A stretch of DNA of 64,000 bases from Quercus robur (lineage: Eukaryota > Streptophyta > Magnoliopsida > Fagales > Fagaceae). The notes under the pieces were generated by a model. The model did not search any database, was not told the origin of the DNA, and saw only the letters and a list, made by a program, of their open reading frames with translations. The stretch covers positions 43,241,942-43,305,941 of the forward strand of contig NC_065542.1 of the NCBI RefSeq assembly GCF_932294415.1. Direction: 5' to 3'. Numbering within the stretch: position 1 is the stretch's first letter; the number at the start of each line of letters is the position of its first letter. A program made the position numbers and the translations under genes. Below are positions 47,036-58,799 of the stretch, piece by piece.

Positions 47036-48180
47036 TAGTGAAATGTCGATGGGATATTTACTAGACAAAATATGATTTTTTTTTGCTGTTAGCATTATTA
47101 ATTTTTGGTTAAACTTCATTATTGTTTAATCACATTGTTAGTTTTTGGAATAGAGTTACTGGATTGGAGTTGGTATTAAGTTCATCTTGTTATCACTGGT
47201 TCTTTTTAGTTGCTTGCTTTATGTTTTCTAATATGAAAAACTCTTTGAGTACTGATCTTAGAAGCAAACCCCGAGTTCTTAGTCATGTGGCTTAATGGTT
47301 AGAAGTTTTCTGTTCTAGGTTCTGTTTTTCTTTTTTTTCTTTTTTTAGCTGATAACCAGAACAATATTCTTATGGAACTATGACATGAACATCTGAGGTA
47401 ATTGATGTAGTCACTTCCTTTTTGCTTGTCTAATGTTTTCTTTTTTTCATTTCAGCTAGTGCTTATATACCTGGAGCACTAGATTTGATGACCGACTTAC
47501 TTCACAACCTCCAATATAAGACTATGGCTCTAATGTTTTTTCATATTCTTGTTTATTTAGTAGTTGTTTCAGCAAAACCCACTTTCAAGCACATTCCTAA
47601 GGTATGCTGTTACAGTGTAGTGTTAATAGGTTTGGATATATCAGTCAAGGGGTTTAATAGGTTTGTGTTTTCATTCTTTCGTACAAATTTTTTTTTTGCT
47701 GTTCGTTGTTTGGTAGATATGTCATGTAATTGGGCTCTGGCTGTTTTGAGGCAAGTTTTACCCCCTTGAGCATTTTGGACAGTGTATTTTGATACCCTAA
47801 TTGTGTATTCTAGGACTAGTACTGTTAGTTTTATATCTATATAGGGATAATTATTTGAGTATCTGGGTAAATTTATTACTTATAGTCTTCAGTTCCATTT
47901 TTAGAAGAATATAGATGCTCTCCAAGCAGAACAACTTTCCATTATACTATTGGCTGGTTAATTTTTATGGAGCACAACCCCGTGAAATTTAAGTCATCAA
48001 TGAATCCACTTTTGCAAGTACTCACCTCTCTCTCTCTCTCTCTCTCTTTTTTTCTAAATATGTGTATTTTGCACATATCCAACATGTGTCTTTAACAGGA
48101 TTCTGCCCTGATAGTGTATATGGTAACTGTACTTCAAAATTTGATCCTGTTAATTTTGGCACTCAATAAATGCCTTTGAG
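47036..48180. other. Interval between FAR1-like and photolyase pseudogenes
   Basis: T-rich, with short open pieces (for example 47485-47769, LMTDLLHNLQYKTMALMFF) that match nothing I recognise. A (CT)n tract lies at about 48027-48047. It could be 3' flank of the FAR1-like gene or photolyase intron. I see no N-terminal photolyase exon here. Confidence 0.35.
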
Positions 48181-50312
48181 TGGTGTGAACCAAGGGAGAA
48201 GGCAGCGATGGAAGTGTTGATGGGGAGTAAAAATGGGTTCTTAACGAAAAGGTTGAAAGGTTATTCAGCAGATAAGAATAACCCATTAAAACCTAGAGGG
48301 CTTTCTGGTCTCTCTCCATACTTGCACTTTGGGCAAATATCTGCACAGCGGTGTACTTTGGAGGCTTTTAGGGTCAGGAAACTTTTTCCTCAGGTTAGTT
48401 GATCTCTTATATATTTTTATGGAATCAGGGTTAGGAAAAATAAGTATGTTTTTTAAAAATTCTTATTTTTGAACTTGTTCTTGGCATCCACAATTGATTG
48501 TAGTTTGCTATCACATTTGAATTTTCTTATTTATTTCTTTTTGTTCAGTGGTTAATGGCATCAATGATAGCTTGATCTATCTTCTACCTATTATTCTGAA
48601 GGCAGTTGATACATTCTTGAAGGAGTTGATTGTGCCCAGAGAACTTGCCGATAACTTCTGCTTCTACCAGCATCATTATGATTCACTGCAAGGAGCATGG
48701 GAATGGGCACGTAAGACCTTGATGGACCATGCTTCTAATGACCTAGAACATATTTACACGTGAGTCAAATTTGCTCTACTTTGATTGGATTGTGTTGATT
48801 CATTGTGTAAGGTTCTCTAACTTTTAATTGATTATGGAATTTGCAGCAGGGAGCAATTGGAAAAAGGCAAAAACAGCCGACCCTGTAAGCTGAATGTTTT
48901 AAGATTATTTTGTAATAATGTTGATGAGATGTTGTAAGTATCTGATGTTTCATAGTTTATGTTTTGACCTTTATATTGATGAGGTCTTCTTTTGGTTTTA
49001 CAAATGCCTCTAGCATTTTAGTCTTATTTACATCTAGTTGGTGTTATATGTTGTCATTGTTTTGACTATCTTTATGGCTTGTGATTTCCAGCTCTGGAAT
49101 GCTTCTCGGCTGGAGATGGTTTACTATGGCAAGATGCATGGTTTTATGCAGCAAGTGACTTCCTGAAGAGTATAACAGTGTTGTGATGTTTTGAAGTTTG
49201 GTGTCACAGTTTACTTTCTTTGTTTGCTTACATCATGATCTGTGTGTTAAATTGGGGTGGCTTACCATTTTGTTCCTATCTTTATTTTGATTCCCTGGCC
49301 ACTAGTACCATATTGCCAGTAATATTTCTGTTATAAAAATGCTGTACATATAAATACGTGGGCGAAATTTGCTTCCTTTTGGAGATTGATGCATTATTTT
49401 TCTTGAATATACAATATGCAATTTCGTTAGATACACTGTTAATTCTACTACTACTTCTAAATTTTTGTTAAGAATCACAATCTTTTTGACCTGTCATTCG
49501 TTTGCAAAACCTGTGCAGGATGTATTGGGCCAAAAAGATTCTTGAGTGGACAAGAGGACCAGAAGAAGCACTTGAAATATCAATATATCTGAATGACAAG
49601 GTTAATTCACTTCAGATTTATTGTGCTTTACTGGAGGTTGTTACTGATGCCTTATCAACTACCAAGTGTTATTTACCCAAAACTTTGCATGCAGTATGAA
49701 ATAGTTGGCAGGGACCCAAGTGGATACGTTGGCTGCATGTGGTCAATATGCGGCATTCATGACCAGGTATGGACTGATCATTTTCTTTTATCTTAGAAGG
49801 ATTTAAGAGTAATATCTATCAACAACAATAACTCCTTGTTACAATATTTTAGTTGCATTGTTCTACAGTAAAGTGCAGAGGGGCCTGCTGTTATATTGAA
49901 AAATCAGAGGGTTGGTAGAGTCACCCAATTAGTCTTGTTATATTTAGGAAAATGAAGGCATGCATTTTACATAGAAAACTGAATGAAATGTAAATGGTAG
50001 GCATTGGAGGCAATCCTACCTTTCTATAAATGGACAAGAGACAGGCCATTGAAATGAGATTGGATTTTTTATTGGGCAATGAATTCTCTCTTAGTCCTTA
50101 ACCTAGTGTTTACATCCTTCTTGTTGGCATTTTAGGGCTGGCGGGAGCGACCAATTTTTGGGAAAATACGTTACATGAATTATGCGGGCTCCAAAAGGAA
50201 ATTTGATGTTGATGGATACATTTCTTATGTTAAAAGGCTAGTGGGTGACATTAAGAAAAGAAAATCAGAAAGCCTGCTCAGTCAGAAGGCAAAGGAACTT
50301 CGCAGTTCATAA
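48181..50312 (+). pseudogene. PHR1/UVR2-like: Class II CPD photolyase, C-terminal half only
   Basis: Seven exons: 48181-48393, 48602-48759, 48847-48884, 49092-49150, 49519-49600, 49695-49766 and 50136-50312. They encode about 265 C-terminal residues of a protein of roughly 490. Diagnostic stretches are [88 protein letters not shown] and [16 protein letters not shown]. The enzyme uses FAD and light to split cyclobutane pyrimidine dimers; this is the FAD-binding half. The photolyase N-terminal domain was not found. Exon 3 has one extra A (38 bases where phase needs 37), shifting the frame, and exon 4 has a GC donor (GCAAGT). Other borders are GT-AG and phases agree, so decay is recent. Confidence 0.9.
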
Positions 50313-51330
50313 TTAACTTGGGTCCTAAATTGAATATGAAGGGTAATTTTTGAAGAGTATATTAAAGGTGTCTGTTGGTAGCCAAAAGGAAAGAGTGATG
50401 ATCTAGAAGCACCATTTAGATTGTAGGCGGAGTTGTGGATCATTGAACCTCTATTTTTAGGGGGAGGCATTAGATCTCTTTTAGTGAAAAAAAAAAAAAA
50501 AAAAAATGTTCCACAATTCCATGTACTTCCCCCTCCGTGGGACTAAGAAAGTAATAAAACAGAATCTATATTAATGTTTGCAATATATTATAGTGTTTGC
50601 TAGTTCATCAATGTTATTTAAATTTTGTATTCATTTTCTAAGAAAAATTGGAAAATTTTCACCATTAATACTAAAAAAGAAATGATATTTATATAAAGAA
50701 TTCAGAATACCAAGTCAGAGGTTGAATTTCAAAACTTCAGGACTTCATGATTATAGGTGGACAAGGAACATGGTGAAAAAATATTCAATATCATACTTGG
50801 TCAACCATTGGAACTTTTCTTCCCACAACAAGCTCGAATTATTTGATACCATCAACCAATAGAGATTTATACATTTCACATCTACAATGTGAAAATAGCA
50901 AACCACCTATAGTAATAACTTCCCACAAGAAGCTCAAATGATTTGATACCATCAACCAACATAGATTTATACATTTCCCATCTACTTCAAAATCAAATAA
51001 AACCAATTAATGAAGGGCCTCACTGTATAATGACAGAGCATTGTCCCTCCATAAAACTAATAATCATGGCTGTTTTAAAATGCTAATAGAGATGGGTTTC
51101 ATTTTCTATTAATAATCTTGGATGTTTTAAGAGCATTTTCATATATATGCATCTTAGCATCCTCACCAATCAAACAACATAAATTGATATCTAAAAACAC
51201 GCAGGGCAACTCACATAAACAAGGATAGTGCAACTCACGAAATTCAATCTCCCATTCAATTAAAAATAAAATTCACTAAATTGCAACATTTTCCAAAAAA
51301 TTCAGTCATCAAATTATACAAATCACGGTC
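50313..51330. other. Photolyase 3' flank and LINE leader
   Basis: A poly(A) run (about 50489-50510) follows the photolyase stop. A partial direct repeat lies at about 50817-50850 and 50920-50954 ('cttcccacaa', 'agctc', 'atttgataccatcaacca'). The start of the LINE leader was not located. No gene. Confidence 0.35.
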
Positions 51331-51336
51331 ATTCCA

Positions 51337-53081
51337 GTGACCGAAAAATATGTTGTAGTCCCTAGCAAGCTGCTCGGGGAAATCCCTAGGGCCTTTGAGC
51401 AAGCTTTCAACATCGTGTTTAACATGGATATTGAAGTGGAATCAGACGATGAGTTCTCTGAGTTACCACTCGATGAGAAGGCGGTGAGATTTTCCGGCAA
51501 CATGAAAACGAAAATTAGAGCACCATGGGCAAATGCGTTAATAGTCAATGTGTTCAGAAAGACCGCGGGTTACCATTTCTTACATTCTCGTATCCTAAGT
51601 CTTTGGAAACCAACGAGGAAGATGGATTGCGTCAACTTGGGCAATGATTTTTTCCTTGTTAAATTCTAGTTGAAGGAAGATCATGCAAAGGTCCTTAGAG
51701 AAGGTCCATGGTTCGTCGGAGGACATTATTTATCCATTAGGTGCTGGGAGCCTAACTTTAAACCTTCCACAGCAAACTTTTCTTTTGTGGTGGTTTGGAT
51801 TCGGCTCCAGAACTTCCTATAGAGTATTATGAGCCTTCGACATTAAGGGAGATTGGGGAAGCTATTGGACCAGTCCTTAGGATTGATGCCCACACGGCGG
51901 CAGAATCTCAAGGAAGGTTTGCAAGGTTATGCGTCCAAGTCAATTTTAATGAGCCTATTATCAAGCTTCTAAAAATGGGAGGGATAGATCAACCAGTCCA
52001 ATACGAGGGAATTCATTTGTTGTAATTCGCCTGTGGTCGTGTGGGGCATAAGGTAGAGAATTGCCCTTACAATCTCAACACTTCGACGATAGAGAGAGCG
52101 GAAAAGGAGGCGGGAAAAAGCCAGGAAACATCAAGATAAAAGCCAACAGAGGGAGCAGGAGATGCTTTCGGACCTTGGGTCCTTGTTTCACGAAAATGGC
52201 AACCCAACAGGAAATTGTTGAAAGAAAAGGTTCAACTTTCCCATTTTGGGCCTTCTGACCAAAGCCTAAGAAACCAAGTTGTCTCTAGCCCCTTCAGGCT
52301 TGCCTTGGGCTCAATTAAAGCTGGTGAAGATGGCTTTGGGGGAAAGCAAAAGCCCATGTATAGTCTAGACCTTAGTGTAAGTCGAGTAGAACACCCTGAA
52401 GAGCCCACATCCTCGAGCAAGCCTACGCCTGGGGTGAAGATACTAGGTGTGAAAGGCAATGAGTCAGGCCCGAAGTCAACTAAACAAAAGAAGAAGCATC
52501 GTGATGCTTTTGGGAGAAAGGACACCAGCAAAAAGTTTACCCCCTTTCGGAAAGAAGTGGTGGCTAACCCATTTGGCACCACATTGAAGTGAGGTATGAA
52601 GTCGATTTCTTTAAGCTCACCAGATTTTGTCCTGACTGATTTCAGAGAGTTCAAAGCCGAGGGATCCATGCCTCTCATGGTGAAAGCTCCGTGCTTGAGC
52701 GCCAATGGGGAGGATCCAAACATGGTGGATGGCGATGCCGAAGTCAATCCAATGGAAGATTCTCTTATGAAGGCAGATGAGAGAGTAGTAGGTGTAGAGG
52801 TGCCTTCGAACTCATGTATGGTGCGGCATTCGTTGATGGAAATTTCTAATCAACAAGCTTCTGATGGAAGACAGCCTGCCTCCACTAAAATCATTTCGGT
52901 GAACATTTCAAACTATCCTTTGAAGCGAATTAATCCATCTCATCGATCAGGACAAGTGTGTATGGAGGATGAGGAGAGTCTTACAGGTGATGAGCTTCCC
53001 CATGATCAAATGGGGACCTCTGAAGTACCTACTGCGGAAATGCAATTCGATGAAGGAGGGGATGCTCCTAAATCCTCTTGA
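51337..53081 (+). pseudogene. LINE ORF1
   Basis: It begins MTEKYVVVPSKLLGE, with a DUF4283-type region across 51480-51990 (KVLREGPWFVGGHYLSI, IRLQNFL) and a knuckle remnant ACGRVGHKVENCPY near 52029-52070. The middle is broken by frame changes. The C-terminal part (52215-53081) is basic, then acidic (KQKKKHRDAFGRKDTSKKF; MEDEESLTGDELPHDQ). Confidence 0.75.
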
Positions 53082-53114
53082 CTTGCTGGTATTTTCTTTC
53101 CTTTTATTGTAAAT

Positions 53115-56100
53115 ATGAATTTGCTTATTTGGAATTGTAGGGGCACTCTTAACCCCACCTTTTGTAGTAATGTTATTGAATTGGCTCGCATTTATTCCCC
53201 TACGATTTTGATTCTAACTGAGACTAAAGCAAGTGGTGATAGGGCGAAACGGATTGCCAATAGGTTGCCCTTTGATAGGGCAATATTTGCTAACACAATT
53301 GGGTTATCTGGTGGTTTATAGCTCCTCTGGGATAGTTCTCGGGTGGAAATAGCTCAGCTTTCATCAACGGAACAGGAAATTCATGCTATGGTCACTCCTA
53401 GCTACTCAAATTCTCCATGCTTGCTGTCTGCAGTCTATGCCATCTCGACGCTTGCTAAAAGGCGCCTACTTTGGGAAAATTTAATTGTGGTTTCTGAACT
53501 CCATTCTTTCCCTTGGGTGATTGCAGGGGACTTTAATGAGGTTCTTATAGGGGAGGATAAATATGGGGGTAGGCCTGTGAACAACAGTCAAGCTCTCTGA
53601 TTCCAAGATTGCCTTGATACCTGTAGGATAATAGATATTGGTTTCTTTGGGACCTGGTTTACCTAGTCCAATCATCGACCTCTAACCCACCTCGTCTAAG
53701 AGAGAATTGACAGGGTGTTTGTCAATGCGGAGTGGAATGGTCTATTTCTTGATGCTTCGATTCAACACCTTAAAAGGGCCCATTTCGACCATTGTCCTGT
53801 TTTGTTAAGTTTGGAAAGAAATCAGGATATTAGGCTCCCACGCCCATTTAGATTTCAACCAATGTGGCTAACCCACCCTGAGTTCTCGGCTATTGTAAGA
53901 GAGGCTTGGTCTAGTCCTACAACCCTCTGTACTGCAACTTCGAAATTTGCAGACAAAGCTAAGGTTTGGAACAAGAATATTTTTGGGAACCTGTTTCACA
54001 GAAAGAAGAAAATGCTGGCTAGACTCCGGGGAAGAAAATGATGTCCATTAATCCTAGTGGATCTAGAGATAAATTTAAGAGCTAAATTTCAAGAAGTCTC
54101 CAAGCTTAAGGAGGAGTTTTGGGCCATGAAATTCCGAATTACCTGGTTGGTGGGATAAGAATATAGGATTCTACCATACTTTGGCCTTGGTCCGTTGAAG
54201 GAGAAACCAAATCTCTTGTATGAAAGATAAAGCAGGTAATTGGATTAAGGGGGAAAGAGAGATAGCGGAATTTATTCAAAATGGGTATGCTGAATTATTC
54301 TCCTCTAGTCACAGCCATGCTATCTGCTCCAACTGAGACCCACCCTTTTGGCATAATTATCTTTTTGATTCTAAAGTGGAAAAACTTATTCTCCTAGTCT
54401 CCAACGATGATATCTCTGTTGGTCTTTGGTCTCTTAAGGCTTTCAAAGCCCTGGGTCCTGACGGCCTTCACATGGGGTTTTTCCATCACTTTTGGTTGTT
54501 GGTTGGTGACTCAGTGAGAAAGGAGGTGAAAAATATTTTTTCCTCAGGGAAGATCCCTAAGTACCTGAATCAGACAATCATCACTCTAATTCCCAAATGC
54601 AAAAATCCTAAAGCCTTCAATGATTACCGTCCTATCAGTCTATGCAATACGGTTTATAAGATTGTCTCCAAGATTATTGTAGCTAGATTAAGACCTATCC
54701 TCTCTGGCTTGGTTTCTCCTCTCCAAACTGCCTTTGTTCCTGGGCAGAAAGGTGTTGACAATGCCATTATTGTGCAAGAGATTATCCACTCCATGTCTAG
54801 GAAAAGGAGGAGAGGTGGGAGCATGGCAATTAAGATAGACTTGGAAAAAGCATACGACCGTTTGGGGTGTAGTTTCATCAGAGATACTTTAACTCTTTTC
54901 AGATTCCCTAGCCGGTTGATCACTCTTATCATGAGTTGTGTTTCTTTGTCCTCCATTTCCATCCTTTTTAATGGAGGTGCCTTGGAACCTTTTCTTCCGT
55001 CTAAAGGCATAAGGCAAGGGGATCCCCTTTCCCCATATCTTTTCATTTTATGTATGGAAGTTTTGGGAGCTCTCATATTTGACAAATGCAATGCCAAGCT
55101 TTGGAACCCTATCAAGGCTTCTCGGGGTGGCCCGACTTTCTCTCATCTGTTCTTTGCAGATGACTTAGTATTGTTCGCAAGAGCTGACTGTAAGAACTAT
55201 TTAGAGAAGTGCTTGATTCCTTTTGCAGCATATTAGGCCAAAAGGTCAGCTAAGAAAAATCCCAATTTTTCTTTTCTCCTAATGTGCCTCCTGATGCAAG
55301 AATAGAGATGTGTGATGCCCTAGGGTTTCGATCTACTCCATCCCTTGTGAAATACCCGAGATTTCTGATCAAATACTCAGCAATGCCCCAAGATTTTGGA
55401 TATATTGTTGAAAGGGTTCAAAGTAGACTAGCCGGATGGAAAGCAACTTTGCTTTCCTTTGCAGGAAGACTCATCTTGACCCAAGCCTTGGCCACAACTA
55501 TTCCAAATTATGCCATGCAATGTGTTGCTCTTCCCACAAAGATTCTAAATAGTGTTGACAGATTGAGCTGTAATTTCCTTTGGGGATCCATAGAGAGCAA
55601 GAAGAAAATTCACTTAGTGAATTGGAAGAAAATTGCCAAGTCGAAGAGAGATGGTGGTTTAGGTATCCAAGCTGTGAAGGCGAAGAACATTGCCAATCTT
55701 GCTAAGCTGAATTGGTGCCTCCAGTTTGAGCCTTCCTCTTTATGGGCCAAAGTGCTTTCCCATAAGTGCCGCACTCCTAGGAGAGCCTTTAGTTCCCGCC
55801 CCTTCAATCGGACGTGTTCAACTACTTGGGCTGCAATCCGCAAATGTGAGGCTATTTTTAAAAAAGGTTCTAAATGGATTGTTGGGAAGGACAGCCAGCT
55901 GTCTTTCTGGTATGACAAATGGTTGGATAGAGGACCCTTTAGGGGGCTGATTGCAGGACCCCTGAACAGGGGGGAAGAGGCCACTACCTTGAAGAAAGTC
56001 ACTAGTTTCTCGGGTTGGGATTGGTAAGGCTGCTCTTTCTCCTTCCTTGAGAGGATGCTTTTGAAAATCAAGGCCACTCCTATAACCTTCTCTGCTCAGA

Positions 56101-57168
56101 ACATTGACCATATCACTTGGTCTTCTTCCTCGAGTGGAAATTTTGACATGAAGGAAGCCTACAAGTTAGTTGTTTTGGAGGTGGAAGGAATGTATAATGG
56201 AAACTTTGATGGGATTTGGATTTGGAAAGTGCCAACAATCCCAAAAATCAAATGCTTTTTGTGGCAGTGCCACCATAATAGCATCCCGATTCGATCCACA
56301 CTTGCTGCCAGAAGGATGCACGTCACTCCATTGTGCCATATCTATGAGAGAAGCACTGAATCAATTGTGCATGTGCTTAGAGATTGCCATGTTGCCCGAA
56401 ACCTCTGAACCTCCTTGCTTCCCCCTATGTCTGATGCTTTGTTCTTTGGTTTACACCTGAACAAATGGTTGCGGTTGAATTGTTGCAAGATGAACACTCA
56501 CTCTTCTTCGGGCATTAGATGGGGAATTATTTTTTTCCTTTGGTGTTTGGACTCTTTGGCTACATAGGAATGGAGTATTGTTTCGGAATGAGAGAGCCCA
56601 GAAAAATTTAAAACCTGATGTTCTTTCTAAAGTTGTGGAGTTTGCTTATATTGGCATCAATGGGAAGCAAGCTATCAATTGCCGACACATCCAAGTTCGA
56701 TGGATCAAGCTTCCTCTGAGTTGGTATAAGCTCAACTCGGATGGCTCTTCGCTGGGTAACCCAGGCCAGGTTGGTGGTGGTGGGCTAATCCGCGATGATA
56801 AGGGAGATTGGATCAAAGGTTATCTGAGGAACATCGGCCATACCACTAGCATAGCTGTGGAATTGTGGGCTCTTCGTGATGGTCTCGGGTTGTGCTCTGC
56901 CCTTAAGTTACCTACTGTGATTATTGAACTAGATGCTAAGCTTATTGTGGACCTTTTGCAAAAAGAGGATGGTCACCAAAATTGTATTGATGCCTTAGTT
57001 AGTGATTGTAAATCCGAATTAGGGGCCATTCTTATGGTCCAAATTCAGCATTGCTATCAAGAGGCGAATAAATGCGCTGATGCTCTTGCTAGAAGGGGGG
57101 CTTTGCTTTCGCAAGATTTTGTTGTTTTCTTAGATCCCCTGGTGGAAGTCTCCTTGTTACTTGTCTAG
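53115..57168 (+). pseudogene. LINE ORF2: endonuclease, reverse transcriptase, RNase H
   Basis: The endonuclease starts MNLLIWNCRG (53115) with ILTETKASGDRAK and FPWVIAGDFNEVL (about 53510). The reverse transcriptase lies at 54376-55236: FKALGPDGLHMGFF, DYRPISLCNTVYKI, IKIDLEKAYDRL, GIRQGDPLSPYLFILC and the catalytic FADDLVLFA (about 55155). QSRLAGWKATLLSFAGRL begins the connection region. A zf-RVT-like part is at about 56130-56400 (WIWKVPTIPKIKCFLWQC). RNase H (RVT_3 type) is at 56720-57168 (LNSDGSSLGNPG, VELWALRDGL, ELDAKLIVDLL, EANKCADALAR). Stops occur near 53320, 53598 and 54039, and the frame changes near 54040-54370 and at 55236. Confidence 0.9.
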
Positions 57169-57251
57169 ATTCTGCTGGGGTGGCTTATGATCGTTGTATT
57201 CCTGCTATTTAGTTTTTAATGATATTATCCTTTTCTACCAAAAAAAAAAAA

Positions 57252-58320
57252 GACTTATATCAGGTCCGATTATGAAAGAATTTAAAATGAACATGGTTTT
57301 CTTCTAAAACAATTTGAAGGAATCTATTTCTTCAATACACAAATTTATAAGACTATGTACATTTAAAAAATAAAAAAAAAAATTTAAAATTTTATAAAAA
57401 AAATTAAAAATATCATATGACTTAAATGTAAGAAAAATAAAAGGAAAAAAAAAATATTTGAGATTAAATCAAGCAGACCAAGTGCAAAATGGAAGAGAAA
57501 AAAGTTATTGATGGTTGAGAGCTGAGGCGTGGAACTTAATCCACTTTCCTAAGAAGTGATTTTTCCCTATTGAATGTAGTTTATCCTTGGTGCAATATGG
57601 CTCAAGCGATCACCCCCAAAATTCACCAGTAAGCTTTGGTTGTATGTACTCACATATCAAAGCTTTGAACTCATGTTAATACCCAAAAGAATGAAGGAAC
57701 TCATGATAGAGATAGAGAAAACATGTTAAGGGAAAGGTTGACAGGAATAACAATACACTAAGGGTTGTCAATGGAAGTCGTCTATTGAATACACATTTTA
57801 GAATCCACCTTGATGGAAGTCAACCATATTTTGAATTCTTGATTGCCTCCAAAAGTTACTAATGATATTAAGGAAATTTTCATGAATTCGGGATGTACTT
57901 GATTGTAAAGGAAAGTGTCCATTTTATGTGAAAGAAGGGATTGCATAAAAGGGGGGAAAAAGGTGGACCAAAGGGGTAAGCAGATGGTGGCTTTAGGTGA
58001 GTTTAATTCTCATTTCTCACCCATTATTTGTTCTAGGGTGGCTAAATTTTACACGATCCATGAACCTAACACGACATGACACGACATGAAATTAGTAGGT
58101 TATGGATTGAGGCTTAACAGTTTTGTGTCATATTCGGATTAACACGATTGACCCATTTAATAAATGTGCCGTGTTCATGTCCAATATATGGAACTCATTT
58201 GACTCATTTCATTAAATGTCATTTTACCAATATACCCTTCGAAATGCTAGGTATATAAACTTATTTGTTGTTGTGGTTTATTTTCTTTGTCATATTGTAA
58301 TTGATTATTTGTGATATTGA
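57252..58320. other. Interval downstream of the LINE, no gene seen
   Basis: AT-rich. From 58030 it has palindrome-like 'aacacgacatgacacgacatg' and 'taacacgattgaccca' phrases, which may belong to an old MITE. Confidence 0.3.
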
Positions 58321-58322
58321 GA

Positions 58323-58436
58323 GAATACATACATATATAGTTTTAGTTATATGATTTTTTTTTAATGAGTCATGTGAGAGAATACATACATATATAGTTT
58401 TAGTTATATGATTTTTTTTAATGAGTCATGTGACAT
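58323..58436. repeat. ~56 bp tandem duplication
   Basis: 'gagagaatacatacatatat' through 'aatgagtcatgtga' appears twice in direct succession, differing in T-run length. Confidence 0.9.
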
Positions 58437-58679
58437 ATTCAAATAATACACATAGATAGTATTTTAAATCACTACCTAGTATCTCTATCAAAAAAAAAAA
58501 AGAAAAAAAAGAAATCACTACCTAGTATCTAGTATATTAAAGGAGATAACTCCTAAAATTGTTTGGATCTAAACTTTGTCCAAATTTTTTATAGAGAGAT
58601 GAAAGACAATTAACAATTTAATTTTTAGTTTTCTAATGAAACCAAAATGCCCTTCAATCATTTCGTCCCAACTCAAAAA

Positions 58680-58798
58680 GCGAAGAGTTTTTGTAACTCA
58701 ATTGGTTGGCACTTGTGGTGTTTATAACGGAGACATCCAGAGTTCAATTGCCCCTTCCCATTATAAATTATAAATATCAGATTATTAAAAAAAACAAA
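58680..58798 (+). mobile_element. tRNA-derived SINE (second family)
   Basis: The A box 'taactcaattggttggca' (about 58695) and B box 'gagttcaattgcccc' (about 58740) are spaced as in a tRNA. A short AT-rich tail ends in an A run. It is shorter than, and different from, the SINE at 22608. Confidence 0.65.
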
Positions 58799-58799
58799 A

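Larger units (their letters stand above)
51331..57251 (+). mobile_element. LINE (L1-type) with poly(A) tail
   Basis: ORF1 (51337-53081) and ORF2 (53115-57168) are followed by a short 3' UTR ending 'ttttctaccaaaa' and a poly(A) run at about 57239-57251. The domain order is complete: DUF4283, zinc knuckle, endonuclease, reverse transcriptase, zf-RVT and RNase H. Stops and frameshifts in both ORFs make it inactive. The 5' border and target duplication were not resolved. Confidence 0.9.

Noticed and set aside
47485-47769. 94-codon open frame as a gene
   Set aside because: No recognisable domain; T-rich hydrophobic translation in intron-like sequence.
52232-52747. Minus-strand open frame of 171 codons
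   Set aside because: It is the antisense shadow of the LINE ORF1 C-terminal region.
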